DNA from: Betaproteobacteria bacterium
Lineage (GTDB): Bacteria; Pseudomonadota; Gammaproteobacteria; Burkholderiales; SG8-39
Assembly (NCBI GenBank): GCA_005884335.1
Contig: VBCJ01000127.1
Location: 1 to 6,926, forward strand
Direction: 5' to 3'
DNA length: 6,926 nucleotides
Shown: positions 1-6,140 of the stretch, piece by piece
Position numbering within the stretch: position 1 is the stretch's first letter
Layout: each line of letters starts with the position of its first letter
Notes under the pieces: model-generated
Seen by the model: only the letters and a program-made list of their open reading frames with translations
Databases searched by the model: none
What the model was told of the DNA's origin: nothing
Translations under genes and position numbers: made by a program

Positions 1-380
1 AGCCGCTCCTTTTCCGGCGCAGGGTCTTCGTTGATCAGATACGGCTTGATCGAGTGGTACTGCTTGAAGAACTGGGTCATGTCGACGATCAGGTCGCGGA
101 TCACCGGCAGCCCCGGCAGCGGCCGCAGTTCAACGGGCTCTTTCAGATCGCTCAACTTGGTGATGCAGGCGAGCCCGTTCTTGCCGTTGATGTTCATGGC
201 GTCGGAGCCGCACACGCCTTCCCGGCAGGAGCGCCGCAGGCTCAAGCTGTCGTCCTGCTCCTTGATGCGCACCAGGGCATCGAGGAGCATGCGGTCGTGC
301 GGATCGAGCGCGACGTCGTAGTCCCGCATCGCGGGCTTTTCGTCCTTGTCCGGGTCGTAGCGGAAAATCCTGAAGCGCAT
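1..380 (-). CDS. sdhB: Succinate dehydrogenase iron-sulfur subunit SdhB, N-terminal part (cut by window edge)
   Basis: SdhB is the electron-transfer subunit of respiratory complex II. It carries electrons from the flavin of SdhA through three Fe-S clusters to the membrane quinone site. The start is ATG at 380-378, preceded by a GAGGGA Shine-Dalgarno; the reading frame runs off the left edge after 126 codons, about half of the usual 235-240 aa. The N-terminal ferredoxin-like domain is present and begins MRFRIFRYDPDKD. The [2Fe-2S] motif SCREGVCGSDAMNINGKNG supplies C52, C57 and C72, with D60 at the position where SdhB proteins often use Asp (D63 in E. coli). The C-terminal domain with the [3Fe-4S] and [4Fe-4S] cysteines lies outside the window. 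The gene follows sdhA after 21 bp and is clearly the last visible gene of the sdhCDAB operon. The truncation comes from the window edge; there is no sign of a pseudogene. Confidence 0.96.
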   Translation of the reverse strand, partial: MRFRIFRYDPDKDEKPAMRDYDVALDPHDRMLLDALVRIKEQDDSLSLRRSCREGVCGSDAMNINGKNGLACITKLSDLKEPVELRPLPGLPVIRDLIVDMTQFFKQYHSIKPYLINEDPAPEKER

Positions 381-401
381 GCTTCCCTCAGTTCGGTTGG
401 G

Positions 402-2165
402 TCAGTAGGTCCGTACCTTCGGCTCGATGGTCCGAGCGGTCAGCGGCTTCATGTGCACCGGCTTGTACTCGAGCCGGTCGCCGTCCTTGTACCAGAGCGT
501 GTGCTTTAGCCAGTTCGCGTCGTCGCGGGCCTGATGGTCGGCACGGTCGTGCGCGCCGCGGGACTCGCGTCGCGCCTCGGCGGAGACCATCGAGGCGCGC
601 GCCGCGTCGACCAAGTTGTCGAGCTCGAGCGCTTCGATCCGCGCGGTATTGAACACGCGGCTCTTGTCCTTGACCTGGGTGCGCGTGGCGCGGTCGGCGA
701 TTTCCCGGATCTTCTTCACGCCCTTGGCGAGCATGTCCGGAAAACGGAATACGCCGCAATGCGCCTGCATGGTGCGGCGAATCTCCATGCCCACCTCGGC
801 GACCGACTCGCCGTTCTTCTGTCCGTCGAGCCGCGCAAGGCGCGCCTGGGTCCGCTCCGCCGCGTCCTTGGGCAAGTCCTTGCGCTGCGGATTCTCCTGC
901 AGGAATTTGACGATCGAATCCGCGGCCGCCTTGCCGAAGACGAGCAGGTCGGTGAGCGAATTCGTGCCGAGGCGGTTCGCGCCGTGGACCGAGGCGCAGG
1001 CGCACTCACCCGCCGCGTAGAAGCCCGGCACCGCCGCTTCGGCGTCGCTCTCCCGCGGAACGACGACCTCGCCGCGATAGTTCGTCGGTATCCCTCCCAT
1101 CATGTAGTGCACCGTCGGAACCACCGGGATCGGATCCTTCACCGGGTCGACGTCGGCGAATTTCTTCGCGATCTCGCGGATCCCGGGCAGGCGCTTCTCG
1201 ATGACCTCCGGGCCGAGATGGTCGAGTTTCAGCAGCAGGTAATCGCCGTGCGGCCCGGCGCCGCGCCCTTCCTTGATCTCGGTCGCCATGGCGCGCGAAA
1301 CGACGTCGCGCGAAGCGAGGTCCTTCAGATTCGGCGCGTAGCGCTCCATGAAGCGCTCGCCGCCCTTGTTGAGCAGGTAGCCGCCCTCCCCCCGCACGCC
1401 TTCGGTGATCAGCACCCCCGCGCCCGCGACACCCGTCGGGTGAAACTGCCAGAACTCCATGTCTTCAAGAGGGAAGCCGGCGCGCGCCGCCATGCCGAGG
1501 CCGTCGCCGGTGCAGATGAACGCGTTGGTCGTGGAGGAGAAGATCCGCCCCGCCCCCCCGGTCGCGAAAAGCGTCGCGCGCGCGTGCAGGACCATCACTT
1601 CGCCGGTTTCCATCTCGAGCGCGGTCACGCCCAGCACCTGGCCGCTTGCGTCGCGGACGAGGTCGAGCGCCATCCACTCGACGAAAAACTGGGTGCGGGC
1701 CCTGACGTTTCTCTGGTAGAGCGTATGCAGCATCGCGTGGCCGGTGCGGTCCGCGGCGCAGCAGGAGCGCTGCACCGGACGCTCGCCGAAATTCTGCGAA
1801 TGGCCGCCGAAGGGCCGCTGGTATACCGTGCCGTTCTCGTTGCGATCGAACGGCATGCCGAAGTGCTCGAGCTCGTACACGAGCTTGGGCGCTTCGCGCA
1901 CCATGAATTCGATCGCGTCCTGGTCGCCGAGCCAGTCCGAGCCCTTCACCGTATCGTACATGTGCCACAACCACGAATCCTCGCCCATGTTGCCGAGCGC
2001 CGCGCCGATCCCGCCCTGTGCCGCCACCGTGTGCGAGCGCGTCGGGAATACCTTGGAAAGCACTGCGACGCTCAAGCCCGCTTCCGACAGCTGCAGCGCA
2101 GCGCGCAGGCCGGCGCCGCCCGCCCCCACCACGACTGCGTCGAAACTGCGCCTTGCGACGGCCAC
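402..2165 (-). CDS. sdhA: Succinate dehydrogenase flavoprotein subunit SdhA
   Basis: SdhA is the catalytic subunit of complex II; it oxidises succinate to fumarate on the cytoplasmic face of the membrane. I place the start at GTG 2165-2163, giving 587 aa (E. coli has 588), with a GGAG 8 nt upstream. An in-frame ATG at 2204 would add 13 residues inside sdhD and is unlikely. Visible features are the FAD-binding glycine motif GAGGAG (residues 14-19), RSHT with H45 for covalent FAD attachment, HPTG with H242, the catalytic R286 in SRDVVSR, H353 in VHYMMGG, and R398 in HGANRLG. These match or lie within one position of the E. coli active-site numbering. The C-terminus (ending KVRTY) is intact. It sits 1 bp after sdhD and 21 bp before sdhB, so translational coupling is likely. 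Flavinylation usually needs an SdhE-type factor, which is not visible here. All key residues seen are intact. Confidence 0.98.
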   Translation of the reverse strand: MAVARRSFDAVVVGAGGAGLRAALQLSEAGLSVAVLSKVFPTRSHTVAAQGGIGAALGNMGEDSWLWHMYDTVKGSDWLGDQDAIEFMVREAPKLVYELEHFGMPFDRNENGTVYQRPFGGHSQNFGERPVQRSCCAADRTGHAMLHTLYQRNVRARTQFFVEWMALDLVRDASGQVLGVTALEMETGEVMVLHARATLFATGGAGRIFSSTTNAFICTGDGLGMAARAGFPLEDMEFWQFHPTGVAGAGVLITEGVRGEGGYLLNKGGERFMERYAPNLKDLASRDVVSRAMATEIKEGRGAGPHGDYLLLKLDHLGPEVIEKRLPGIREIAKKFADVDPVKDPIPVVPTVHYMMGGIPTNYRGEVVVPRESDAEAAVPGFYAAGECACASVHGANRLGTNSLTDLLVFGKAAADSIVKFLQENPQRKDLPKDAAERTQARLARLDGQKNGESVAEVGMEIRRTMQAHCGVFRFPDMLAKGVKKIREIADRATRTQVKDKSRVFNTARIEALELDNLVDAARASMVSAEARRESRGAHDRADHQARDDANWLKHTLWYKDGDRLEYKPVHMKPLTARTIEPKVRTY

Positions 2166-2166
2166 T

Positions 2167-2508
2167 CTAGATTCTCCAGAGGATCTGCATCGCCCAGCCG
2201 GCACAGCCTGCGAGCCACAGGATCGTCGCGATCTGCAGCGCGAGGCGCAGGCCGGTGTGCTTGACGTAATCCATCCAGATGTTGCGCACGCCGATCCAGG
2301 CGTGGATCAGCGCGCTCGCGACGAGAAGAAAGGTCGCAAAGCGCATCCACCCCTGCGCGAACAACGCCTTCCACGAGGCATACGTCACCGGCCCGCGTCC
2401 CAGAGCGAACAGGAACGCGATCGTATATACGAGCATCACCACGGCTGTGACGCGCTGGGCGAGCCAGTCCTTCAGTCCGTAGTGCGCGCCGACGATGACG
2501 CGTGTCAC
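2167..2508 (-). CDS. sdhD: Succinate dehydrogenase membrane anchor subunit SdhD
   Basis: SdhD is the small hydrophobic anchor that, with SdhC, holds heme b and the quinone site of complex II in the inner membrane. The start is GTG at 2508-2506, overlapping the sdhC stop by 4 bp (GTGA), and the product is 113 aa (E. coli 115). Three membrane segments can be seen at about residues 20-37, 56-76 and 86-108. The segment IHAWIGVRNIWMDYVK holds H69, equivalent to the E. coli heme ligand H71, and D80-Y81, equivalent to D82-Y83 near ubiquinone. A longer in-frame ORF reaches upstream to 2658, but its extra residues are Arg-rich, overlap sdhC in another frame and look like shadow. The family is inferred from this motif plus position, because SdhD sequences diverge quickly. 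Confidence 0.93.
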   Translation of the reverse strand: MTRVIVGAHYGLKDWLAQRVTAVVMLVYTIAFLFALGRGPVTYASWKALFAQGWMRFATFLLVASALIHAWIGVRNIWMDYVKHTGLRLALQIATILWLAGCAGWAMQILWRI

Positions 2509-2894
2509 CACAGCTTCGCTCCGATGAAGGCGGTCAGCGCGAGGCTCACCACGAAAACGGCGACGGCGCTTCTCCGGGCCGCGCCGAGTTCGACACCCAT
2601 GTCGATGTCGAGAAACAGGTGCCGCACGCCCGCGCACAGATGATGCAGATATGCCCACAGGAACACGAGCATCGAAGATTTCACGAGCGGATGTCCGACG
2701 TAGTTCCGAAACCGGGTGAAGCCCGCCTCCGACGAAAGGCTCATGTCGAGCAAGAACAGAAACCAGATCAATCCGAGGAAAAGCAGCGCGCCGCTCGCAC
2801 GATGGAAAATCGAGACCAGACCCGGGACGGGGAGATTGAGAGGACTGAGGTTATACCAGAGGGGACGCTTTTTTTTCGCCGTCAGATCAGGCAT
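2505..2894 (-). CDS. sdhC: Succinate dehydrogenase cytochrome b556 subunit SdhC
   Basis: SdhC is the larger heme-b anchor subunit and the first gene of the operon. I choose ATG 2894-2892 (129 aa, MPDLTAKKKRPL): a GGAAGGA Shine-Dalgarno lies 9 nt upstream. The alternative TTG at 2903 would abut that site directly and is unlikely. The family signature SIFHRASGALLF is present, with S28 and R32 corresponding to the quinone-site S27 and R31 of E. coli. H85 in YLHHLCAGVRH aligns with heme ligand H84; the neighbouring H84 makes a His pair. Three hydrophobic segments lie near residues 30-50, 72-92 and 106-128. The N-terminal PLWYNLSPLNLPVPG is the usual cytoplasmic lead. The gene contains a run of eight A (2869-2876 on the other strand as T) encoding K7-K9. 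It overlaps sdhD by 4 bp. Confidence 0.96.
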   Translation of the reverse strand: MPDLTAKKKRPLWYNLSPLNLPVPGLVSIFHRASGALLFLGLIWFLFLLDMSLSSEAGFTRFRNYVGHPLVKSSMLVFLWAYLHHLCAGVRHLFLDIDMGVELGAARRSAVAVFVVSLALTAFIGAKLW

Positions 2895-2903
2895 GTAAAG
2901 CAA

Positions 2904-2910
2904 TCCTTCC
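2904..2910 (-). promoter_or_regulatory. Ribosome binding site of sdhC (decides the start)
   Basis: On the minus strand GGAAGGA ends 9 nt before the ATG at 2894. The in-frame TTG at 2903 touches this site, leaving no spacer, so the ATG is the better start. Confidence 0.7.
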
Positions 2911-2931
2911 GCAACGCTTGGGCTGATTTGG

Positions 2932-2953
2932 AATCTTGACGGGAGTCAAGATT
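2932..2953. promoter_or_regulatory. Perfect inverted repeat overlapping the sdh promoter; FNR/CRP-family operator candidate
   Basis: The arms AATCTTGAC (2932-2940) and GTCAAGATT (2945-2953) are exact reverse complements separated by GGGA. The core TTGAC-N4-GTCAA (2936-2949) has the spacing of FNR-family sites (FNR consensus TTGAT-N4-ATCAA). It covers the last three bases of the sdh -10 and the predicted start point, a position where bound protein would be expected to repress. Its centre is also about 70 bp upstream of the predicted mdh start point. Alternatives are an operator for another dimeric regulator such as a GntR-family protein, or a 5' hairpin in an mRNA. The symmetry is seen directly; the identity of the binder is inferred. 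Confidence 0.55.
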
Positions 2954-2959
2954 ATAGCA
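2951..2959 (-). promoter_or_regulatory. Extended -10 promoter element for the sdhCDAB operon
   Basis: Read on the minus strand, 2959-2951 is TGC followed by TATAAT, a perfect sigma-70 -10 hexamer with a TGn extension. The hexamer 17 bp upstream (CACAGG) is a poor -35, as is common for extended -10 promoters. The start point would fall near 2943-2945, leaving an untranslated leader of about 50 nt before sdhC. This is a motif prediction only, but the position in a divergent intergenic region supports it. Confidence 0.6.
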
Positions 2960-3002
2960 GGCTTCGACTCGCGCCTGTGCTGCGCAAAAGCGCCAGGCCG
3001 GA

Positions 3003-3008
3003 TATATT
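3003..3008 (+). promoter_or_regulatory. Possible -10 element of the mdh promoter
   Basis: TATATT at 3003-3008 differs at one base from the -10 consensus and is the most AT-rich spot before mdh. A start near 3014-3016 would leave a leader of about 20 nt that still includes the GGGAGA ribosome site at 3021-3026, 8 nt before the mdh ATG. No good -35 is seen at the proper distance, so the call is tentative. Confidence 0.35.
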
Positions 3009-3034
3009 CGCGCTTCTCCAGGGAGAGTCTCACC

Positions 3035-4027
3035 ATGTCCAACAAGCCCATTCGTGTCGCAGTGACGGGCGCCGCCGGCCAGATCGGCTACCGCCTGCTT
3101 TTCCGCATCGCGAGCGGCGAAATGCTCGGGAAGAACCAGCCGGTGATCCTGCAGATGCTCGAGATTCCCGAGGAGAAAGCTCAAAAGGCGCTGAAGGGCG
3201 TGATGATGGAGCTCGATGACTGCGCCTTTCCGCTCTTGCACGGCATGGTCCCCACCGCCGACCCGATGGTCGCGTTCGAGGACGTCGAAATCGCGCTCCT
3301 CGTCGGCGCGCGTCCGCGCGGCCCGGGCATGGAGCGCAGGGACCTGCTCGAGGCGAACGGCAGGATCTTCGCGCCGCAGGGCAAGGCGCTCGCCGCGGTC
3401 GCGAGCCGCAAGGTCAAGGTGCTGGTGGTCGGCAACCCGGCCAACACCAATTGCCTCATCGCGATGAAGAATGCGCCCAGCCTGAAACCGACGCAGTTCA
3501 CGGCGATGATGCGCCTGGATCACAATCGCGCCGTCGGGCAGATCGCGCAGAAGATCGGCAAGCCCCTGACCTCGATCCGCAAGGTCACCATCTGGGGAAA
3601 CCACTCGGCGACGCAGTACCCCGACGTATTCCAGGCGGAGTGCGGAGGCAAGAAAGTCTGGCCGATGATCAACGACCAAGAATGGCTGGAGAAGACTTTC
3701 ATCCCGACGGTGCAGAAGCGCGGCGCCGCGATCATCGAGGCCCGCGGGCTGTCCTCCGCCGCGAGCGCGGCGAACGCCGCAATGGACCACGTGCGCGACT
3801 GGATCCACGGAACGCGTGCGGGCAACTGGGTCAGCATGGGGGTCCCTTCGGACGGCAGCTACGGAATTCCGGAAGGCGTGATCTACGGCTATCCGGTGAC
3901 CTGCGAGAGCGGCAAGTACAAGATCGTCAAGGGCATACAGGTGAGCGAATTCAGCCGCGCCAGGATGGACGCGACCCTGAAGGAACTGCACGAAGAGCGC
4001 GACAGCATCCGGCCGCTGCTCGGCTAG
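3035..4027 (+). CDS. mdh: Malate dehydrogenase (NAD-dependent)
   Basis: Mdh interconverts malate and oxaloacetate with NAD in the cytoplasm, the last step of the TCA cycle. The start is ATG 3035, with GGGAGA 8 nt upstream, giving 330 aa, close to the usual 326-330 aa of this bacterial subgroup. The same frame is open back to 2936, but that stretch covers the control region and lacks Mdh-like sequence. The N-terminal Rossmann motif is TGAAGQIG (residues 11-18), with E43 after the second strand as expected for NAD rather than NADP use. The substrate loop GARPRGPGMERRD holds R93, R95 and R101-R102. LDHNR gives D162 and R165, and WGNHSATQYPD gives the catalytic H190. It is divergent from sdhC across a 140-bp control region and is followed 56 bp later by prpB, so it may be cotranscribed with the methylcitrate genes. 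There is no truncation or odd residue. Confidence 0.98.
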   Translation: MSNKPIRVAVTGAAGQIGYRLLFRIASGEMLGKNQPVILQMLEIPEEKAQKALKGVMMELDDCAFPLLHGMVPTADPMVAFEDVEIALLVGARPRGPGMERRDLLEANGRIFAPQGKALAAVASRKVKVLVVGNPANTNCLIAMKNAPSLKPTQFTAMMRLDHNRAVGQIAQKIGKPLTSIRKVTIWGNHSATQYPDVFQAECGGKKVWPMINDQEWLEKTFIPTVQKRGAAIIEARGLSSAASAANAAMDHVRDWIHGTRAGNWVSMGVPSDGSYGIPEGVIYGYPVTCESGKYKIVKGIQVSEFSRARMDATLKELHEERDSIRPLLG

Positions 4028-4038
4028 GAAGGCAGGGG

Positions 4039-4076
4039 CCCGCACGAAGCGTGGCGGGTGTCCGCCGCCCGCGGCG
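4039..4076 (+). other. Two GC-rich inverted repeats between mdh and prpB
   Basis: The 56-bp gap holds a stem CCCGCACG / CGTGGCGGG (4039-4058, one bulged G, loop AAG) and then a second stem CGCCG / CGGCG (4063-4076). No run of T follows either one, so neither is a standard intrinsic terminator. They could slow transcription, stabilise mRNA ends, or shape the prpB leader, where the second stem would include the weak ribosome site. In GC-rich DNA such stems can also arise by chance. I see no convincing promoter here. Confidence 0.35.
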
Positions 4077-4083
4077 AGCTAAA

Positions 4084-4974
4084 ATGAGCCCTATGTCAGC
4101 CGGAGCCCGGTTCCGCGCCGCGATGAAAGCGGAAAAGCCGCTGCAATGCGTGGGCGCGATCAATGCCTACCACGCGCGGCTCGCCGAGCGCGCCGGCTAC
4201 AAGTCGATCTATCTGTCCGGCGGAGGAGTCGCCGCCGGCTCTCTCGGGCTCCCCGACCTGGGCATCAGCAATCTGGAGGACGTGCTGACCGACGTGCGCC
4301 GCATCACGGACGTCTGCTCGCTGCCGCTGCTGGTCGACGTCGATACCGGTTTCGGCGCGAGCGCCTTCAACATCGCGCGCACCGTCAAGTCGCTGATCAA
4401 GGCGGGCGCGGCGGCGATGCACATCGAAGACCAGGTCGGCGCCAAGCGCTGCGGGCACCGGCCCGGAAAAGAGCTCGTGTCGAAGGAGGAAATGGTCGAC
4501 CGGATCAAGGCGGCGGTGGATGCGAAGACCGATCCGGACTTCGTGGTCATGGCGCGCACCGACGCGCTTGCGGTCGAAGGCCTGGAGCGCGCGATCGAGC
4601 GCGCGATCGCCTGCGTGGAAGCCGGCGCCGATGCCGTTTTTCCCGAGGCGATACCTGAGCTTTCCATGTACCGCAAGTTCGCTGAAGGCGTGAAAGTGCC
4701 GGTGCTCGCCAACATCACCGAGTTCGGCGAGACGCCGCTTTTCACGCTGCAGGAGCTGCGCTCGGCTCAGGTAGCGATCGCGCTCTATCCTCTCTCGGCG
4801 TTCCGCGCCATGAACGCGGCGGCGCTCAAGGTCTACAATGCGATCCGCAGGGAGGGAACGCAGAAGAGCGTCCTCGAGCTGATGCAGACGCGCGCCGATC
4901 TCTACGAGACTCTCGACTATCACGCCTACGAGCGCAAGCTCGACGAATTGTTCGCCAAAGAGAAATCAAAATGA
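4084..4974 (+). CDS. prpB: 2-methylisocitrate lyase (methylcitrate cycle)
   Basis: PrpB cleaves 2-methylisocitrate into pyruvate and succinate, the last step of the 2-methylcitrate cycle of propionate breakdown, in the cytoplasm. With ATG 4084 the protein is 296 aa, equal to the E. coli enzyme, and the residue numbers coincide: D85 and D87 in VDVDTGFG (Mg2+ site) and the catalytic C123 in KRCGHRPGKE. An in-frame ATG at 4093 would give 293 aa; the ribosome site is weak for both (GAG at 4076-4078). Other family features are SGGGVAAGSLGLPDLGISN near residues 43-60 and MARTDA. KRCGH together with the PrpB-like flanks points to methylisocitrate lyase over isocitrate lyase or phosphonopyruvate-type relatives. 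The stop overlaps the prpC start by 4 bp (ATGA), which suggests coupled translation. A longer ORF extends upstream through mdh in another frame and is not coding. Confidence 0.96.
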   Translation: MSPMSAGARFRAAMKAEKPLQCVGAINAYHARLAERAGYKSIYLSGGGVAAGSLGLPDLGISNLEDVLTDVRRITDVCSLPLLVDVDTGFGASAFNIARTVKSLIKAGAAAMHIEDQVGAKRCGHRPGKELVSKEEMVDRIKAAVDAKTDPDFVVMARTDALAVEGLERAIERAIACVEAGADAVFPEAIPELSMYRKFAEGVKVPVLANITEFGETPLFTLQELRSAQVAIALYPLSAFRAMNAAALKVYNAIRREGTQKSVLELMQTRADLYETLDYHAYERKLDELFAKEKSK

Positions 4975-6122
4975 ACGAGGCCGCAGCGGCCCCGAAGGCC
5001 AAGAAGTCGGTCGCGCTCTCCGGCGTCCCGGCCGGCAACACTGCGCTTTGCACGGTCGGCCGAACCGGCAACGATCTACATTACCGCGGCTACGACATCC
5101 TCGATTTCGCCGACGCGGCCGAGTTCGAGGAAGTCGCCTACCTCCTGGTCCACGAGAAGCTGCCCAACGCAGGGGAGCTCGCATCCTACAAGAAGAAGCT
5201 GCGGGCGCTGCGCGGCATGCCGCCTGCCGTGATGAAGGCGCTGGAAGCCGTGCCGCCTTCAGCGCATCCGATGGACGTGATGCGCACCGGCGTGTCGGCT
5301 CTGGGCACCGTTCTTCCCGAACCGGAAGACCACTCCGCGGCCGGCGCGCGCGACATCGCCGACCGGCTGATGGCTTCGCTCGGCTCGATGCTCCTCTACT
5401 GGCATCACTACAGCCGCGAACATAGGCGGATCGAAGTCCGGACCGACGACGATTCCATCGGCGGGCACTTCCTGCACCTGCTGCACGGGAAGCCGCCCTC
5501 GGCCGAGTGGGTGCGCGCGATGCACACCTCGCTCATCCTCTATGCCGAGCACGAGTTCAACGCCTCGACTTTCACCGCCCGGGTGATCGCTGGCACCGGA
5601 TCGGATATCTACTCGGCGATCTGCGGAGGCATCGGCGCGCTGCGCGGGCCCAAGCACGGCGGAGCGAACGAGTTCTCTTTCGAGGTGCAGTCGCGCTACT
5701 CGGATGCCGGGGAGGCCGAGGCCGACATCGTGCGCCGGGTGCGGGAGAAGGAAATCGTCATCGGCTTCGGCCACCCGGTCTACACCACGGGCGATCCGCG
5801 CAATCAGGTCATCAGGGAAGTGGCCCGCCGCCTGTCGAAGACTCAAAAGGACATGAAGCTCTTCGACATCGCGGAGCGCCTCGAGCAGGTCATGCTGCGG
5901 GAAAAGAAGATGTTCGCCAATCTGGACTGGTATAGTGCGGTCTCCTATCACATGATGGGCGTGCCCACCGCGATGTTCACCCCGATTTTCGTCATCTCGC
6001 GCACCTCGGGCTGGTCGGCGCACATCATCGAGCAGCGAATCGACGGTAAAATCATCCGTCCGAGCGCCGTTTACACCGGCCCCGAAAACCGCAAATGGGC
6101 ACCGCTCAAGGAGCGCCGGTAA
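4971..6122 (+). CDS. prpC: 2-methylcitrate synthase
   Basis: PrpC condenses propionyl-CoA with oxaloacetate to 2-methylcitrate, the entry step of the methylcitrate cycle. It belongs to the citrate synthase family and usually has some citrate synthase activity as well. The ATG at 4971 overlaps the prpB stop, and the product is 383 aa (E. coli PrpC 389). The citrate synthase catalytic triad is visible: H229 in RGPKHGGAN, H268 in GFGHPVYTTGDPRN and D319 in NLDWYSA. The N-terminus, KKSVALSGVPAGNTALCTVG, and the short length are typical of PrpC; GltA enzymes are about 430 aa with an extra N-terminal domain. The operon partners PrpB and PrpD support methylcitrate over citrate synthase as the main role. 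The C-terminal SRTSGWSAHIIEQR is the CoA-side signature. Next comes an unknown gene after 18 bp. Confidence 0.96.
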   Translation: MNEAAAAPKAKKSVALSGVPAGNTALCTVGRTGNDLHYRGYDILDFADAAEFEEVAYLLVHEKLPNAGELASYKKKLRALRGMPPAVMKALEAVPPSAHPMDVMRTGVSALGTVLPEPEDHSAAGARDIADRLMASLGSMLLYWHHYSREHRRIEVRTDDDSIGGHFLHLLHGKPPSAEWVRAMHTSLILYAEHEFNASTFTARVIAGTGSDIYSAICGGIGALRGPKHGGANEFSFEVQSRYSDAGEAEADIVRRVREKEIVIGFGHPVYTTGDPRNQVIREVARRLSKTQKDMKLFDIAERLEQVMLREKKMFANLDWYSAVSYHMMGVPTAMFTPIFVISRTSGWSAHIIEQRIDGKIIRPSAVYTGPENRKWAPLKERR

Positions 6123-6129
6123 CATGAAG

Positions 6130-6135
6130 AGGAGA
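6130..6135 (+). promoter_or_regulatory. Strong ribosome binding site for the gene at 6141
   Basis: AGGAGA lies 5 nt before ATG 6141 and is among the best Shine-Dalgarno sequences in the window. It favours ATG 6141 as a real start and supports the idea that the unknown gene is translated. Confidence 0.65.
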
Positions 6136-6140
6136 CCGTC

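Noticed and set aside
534..2264. Long plus-strand ORF (576 codons) opposite sdhA
   Set aside because: It is antisense to a complete sdhA with all catalytic residues. The translation is Arg/Ala/His-rich and shows no family motif, as expected for a GC-rich shadow frame.
2936..2941. TTGACG as a -35 box for a plus-strand mdh promoter
   Set aside because: No -10-like hexamer lies 16-18 bp downstream, and these bases are part of the palindrome.
2882..4045. Minus-strand ORF of 387 codons opposite mdh
   Set aside because: It mirrors the well-supported mdh gene. Its sequence is rich in Arg, His and Ala without recognisable motifs, and it would run through the control region and toward sdhC.
4585..4608. 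Direct 12-bp repeat (GAGCGCGCGATC twice) in prpB
   Set aside because: It encodes ERAIERAI in a helix where PrpB proteins commonly have similar residues, so it looks like ordinary coding sequence rather than a functional repeat.
4096..4923. Minus-strand ORF opposite prpB
   Set aside because: It is a shadow of prpB, with the biased composition of an antisense frame in GC-rich DNA.
5259..6125. Minus-strand ORF opposite prpC
   Set aside because: It lies fully antisense to an intact prpC and has no motif or ribosome site that would argue for coding.
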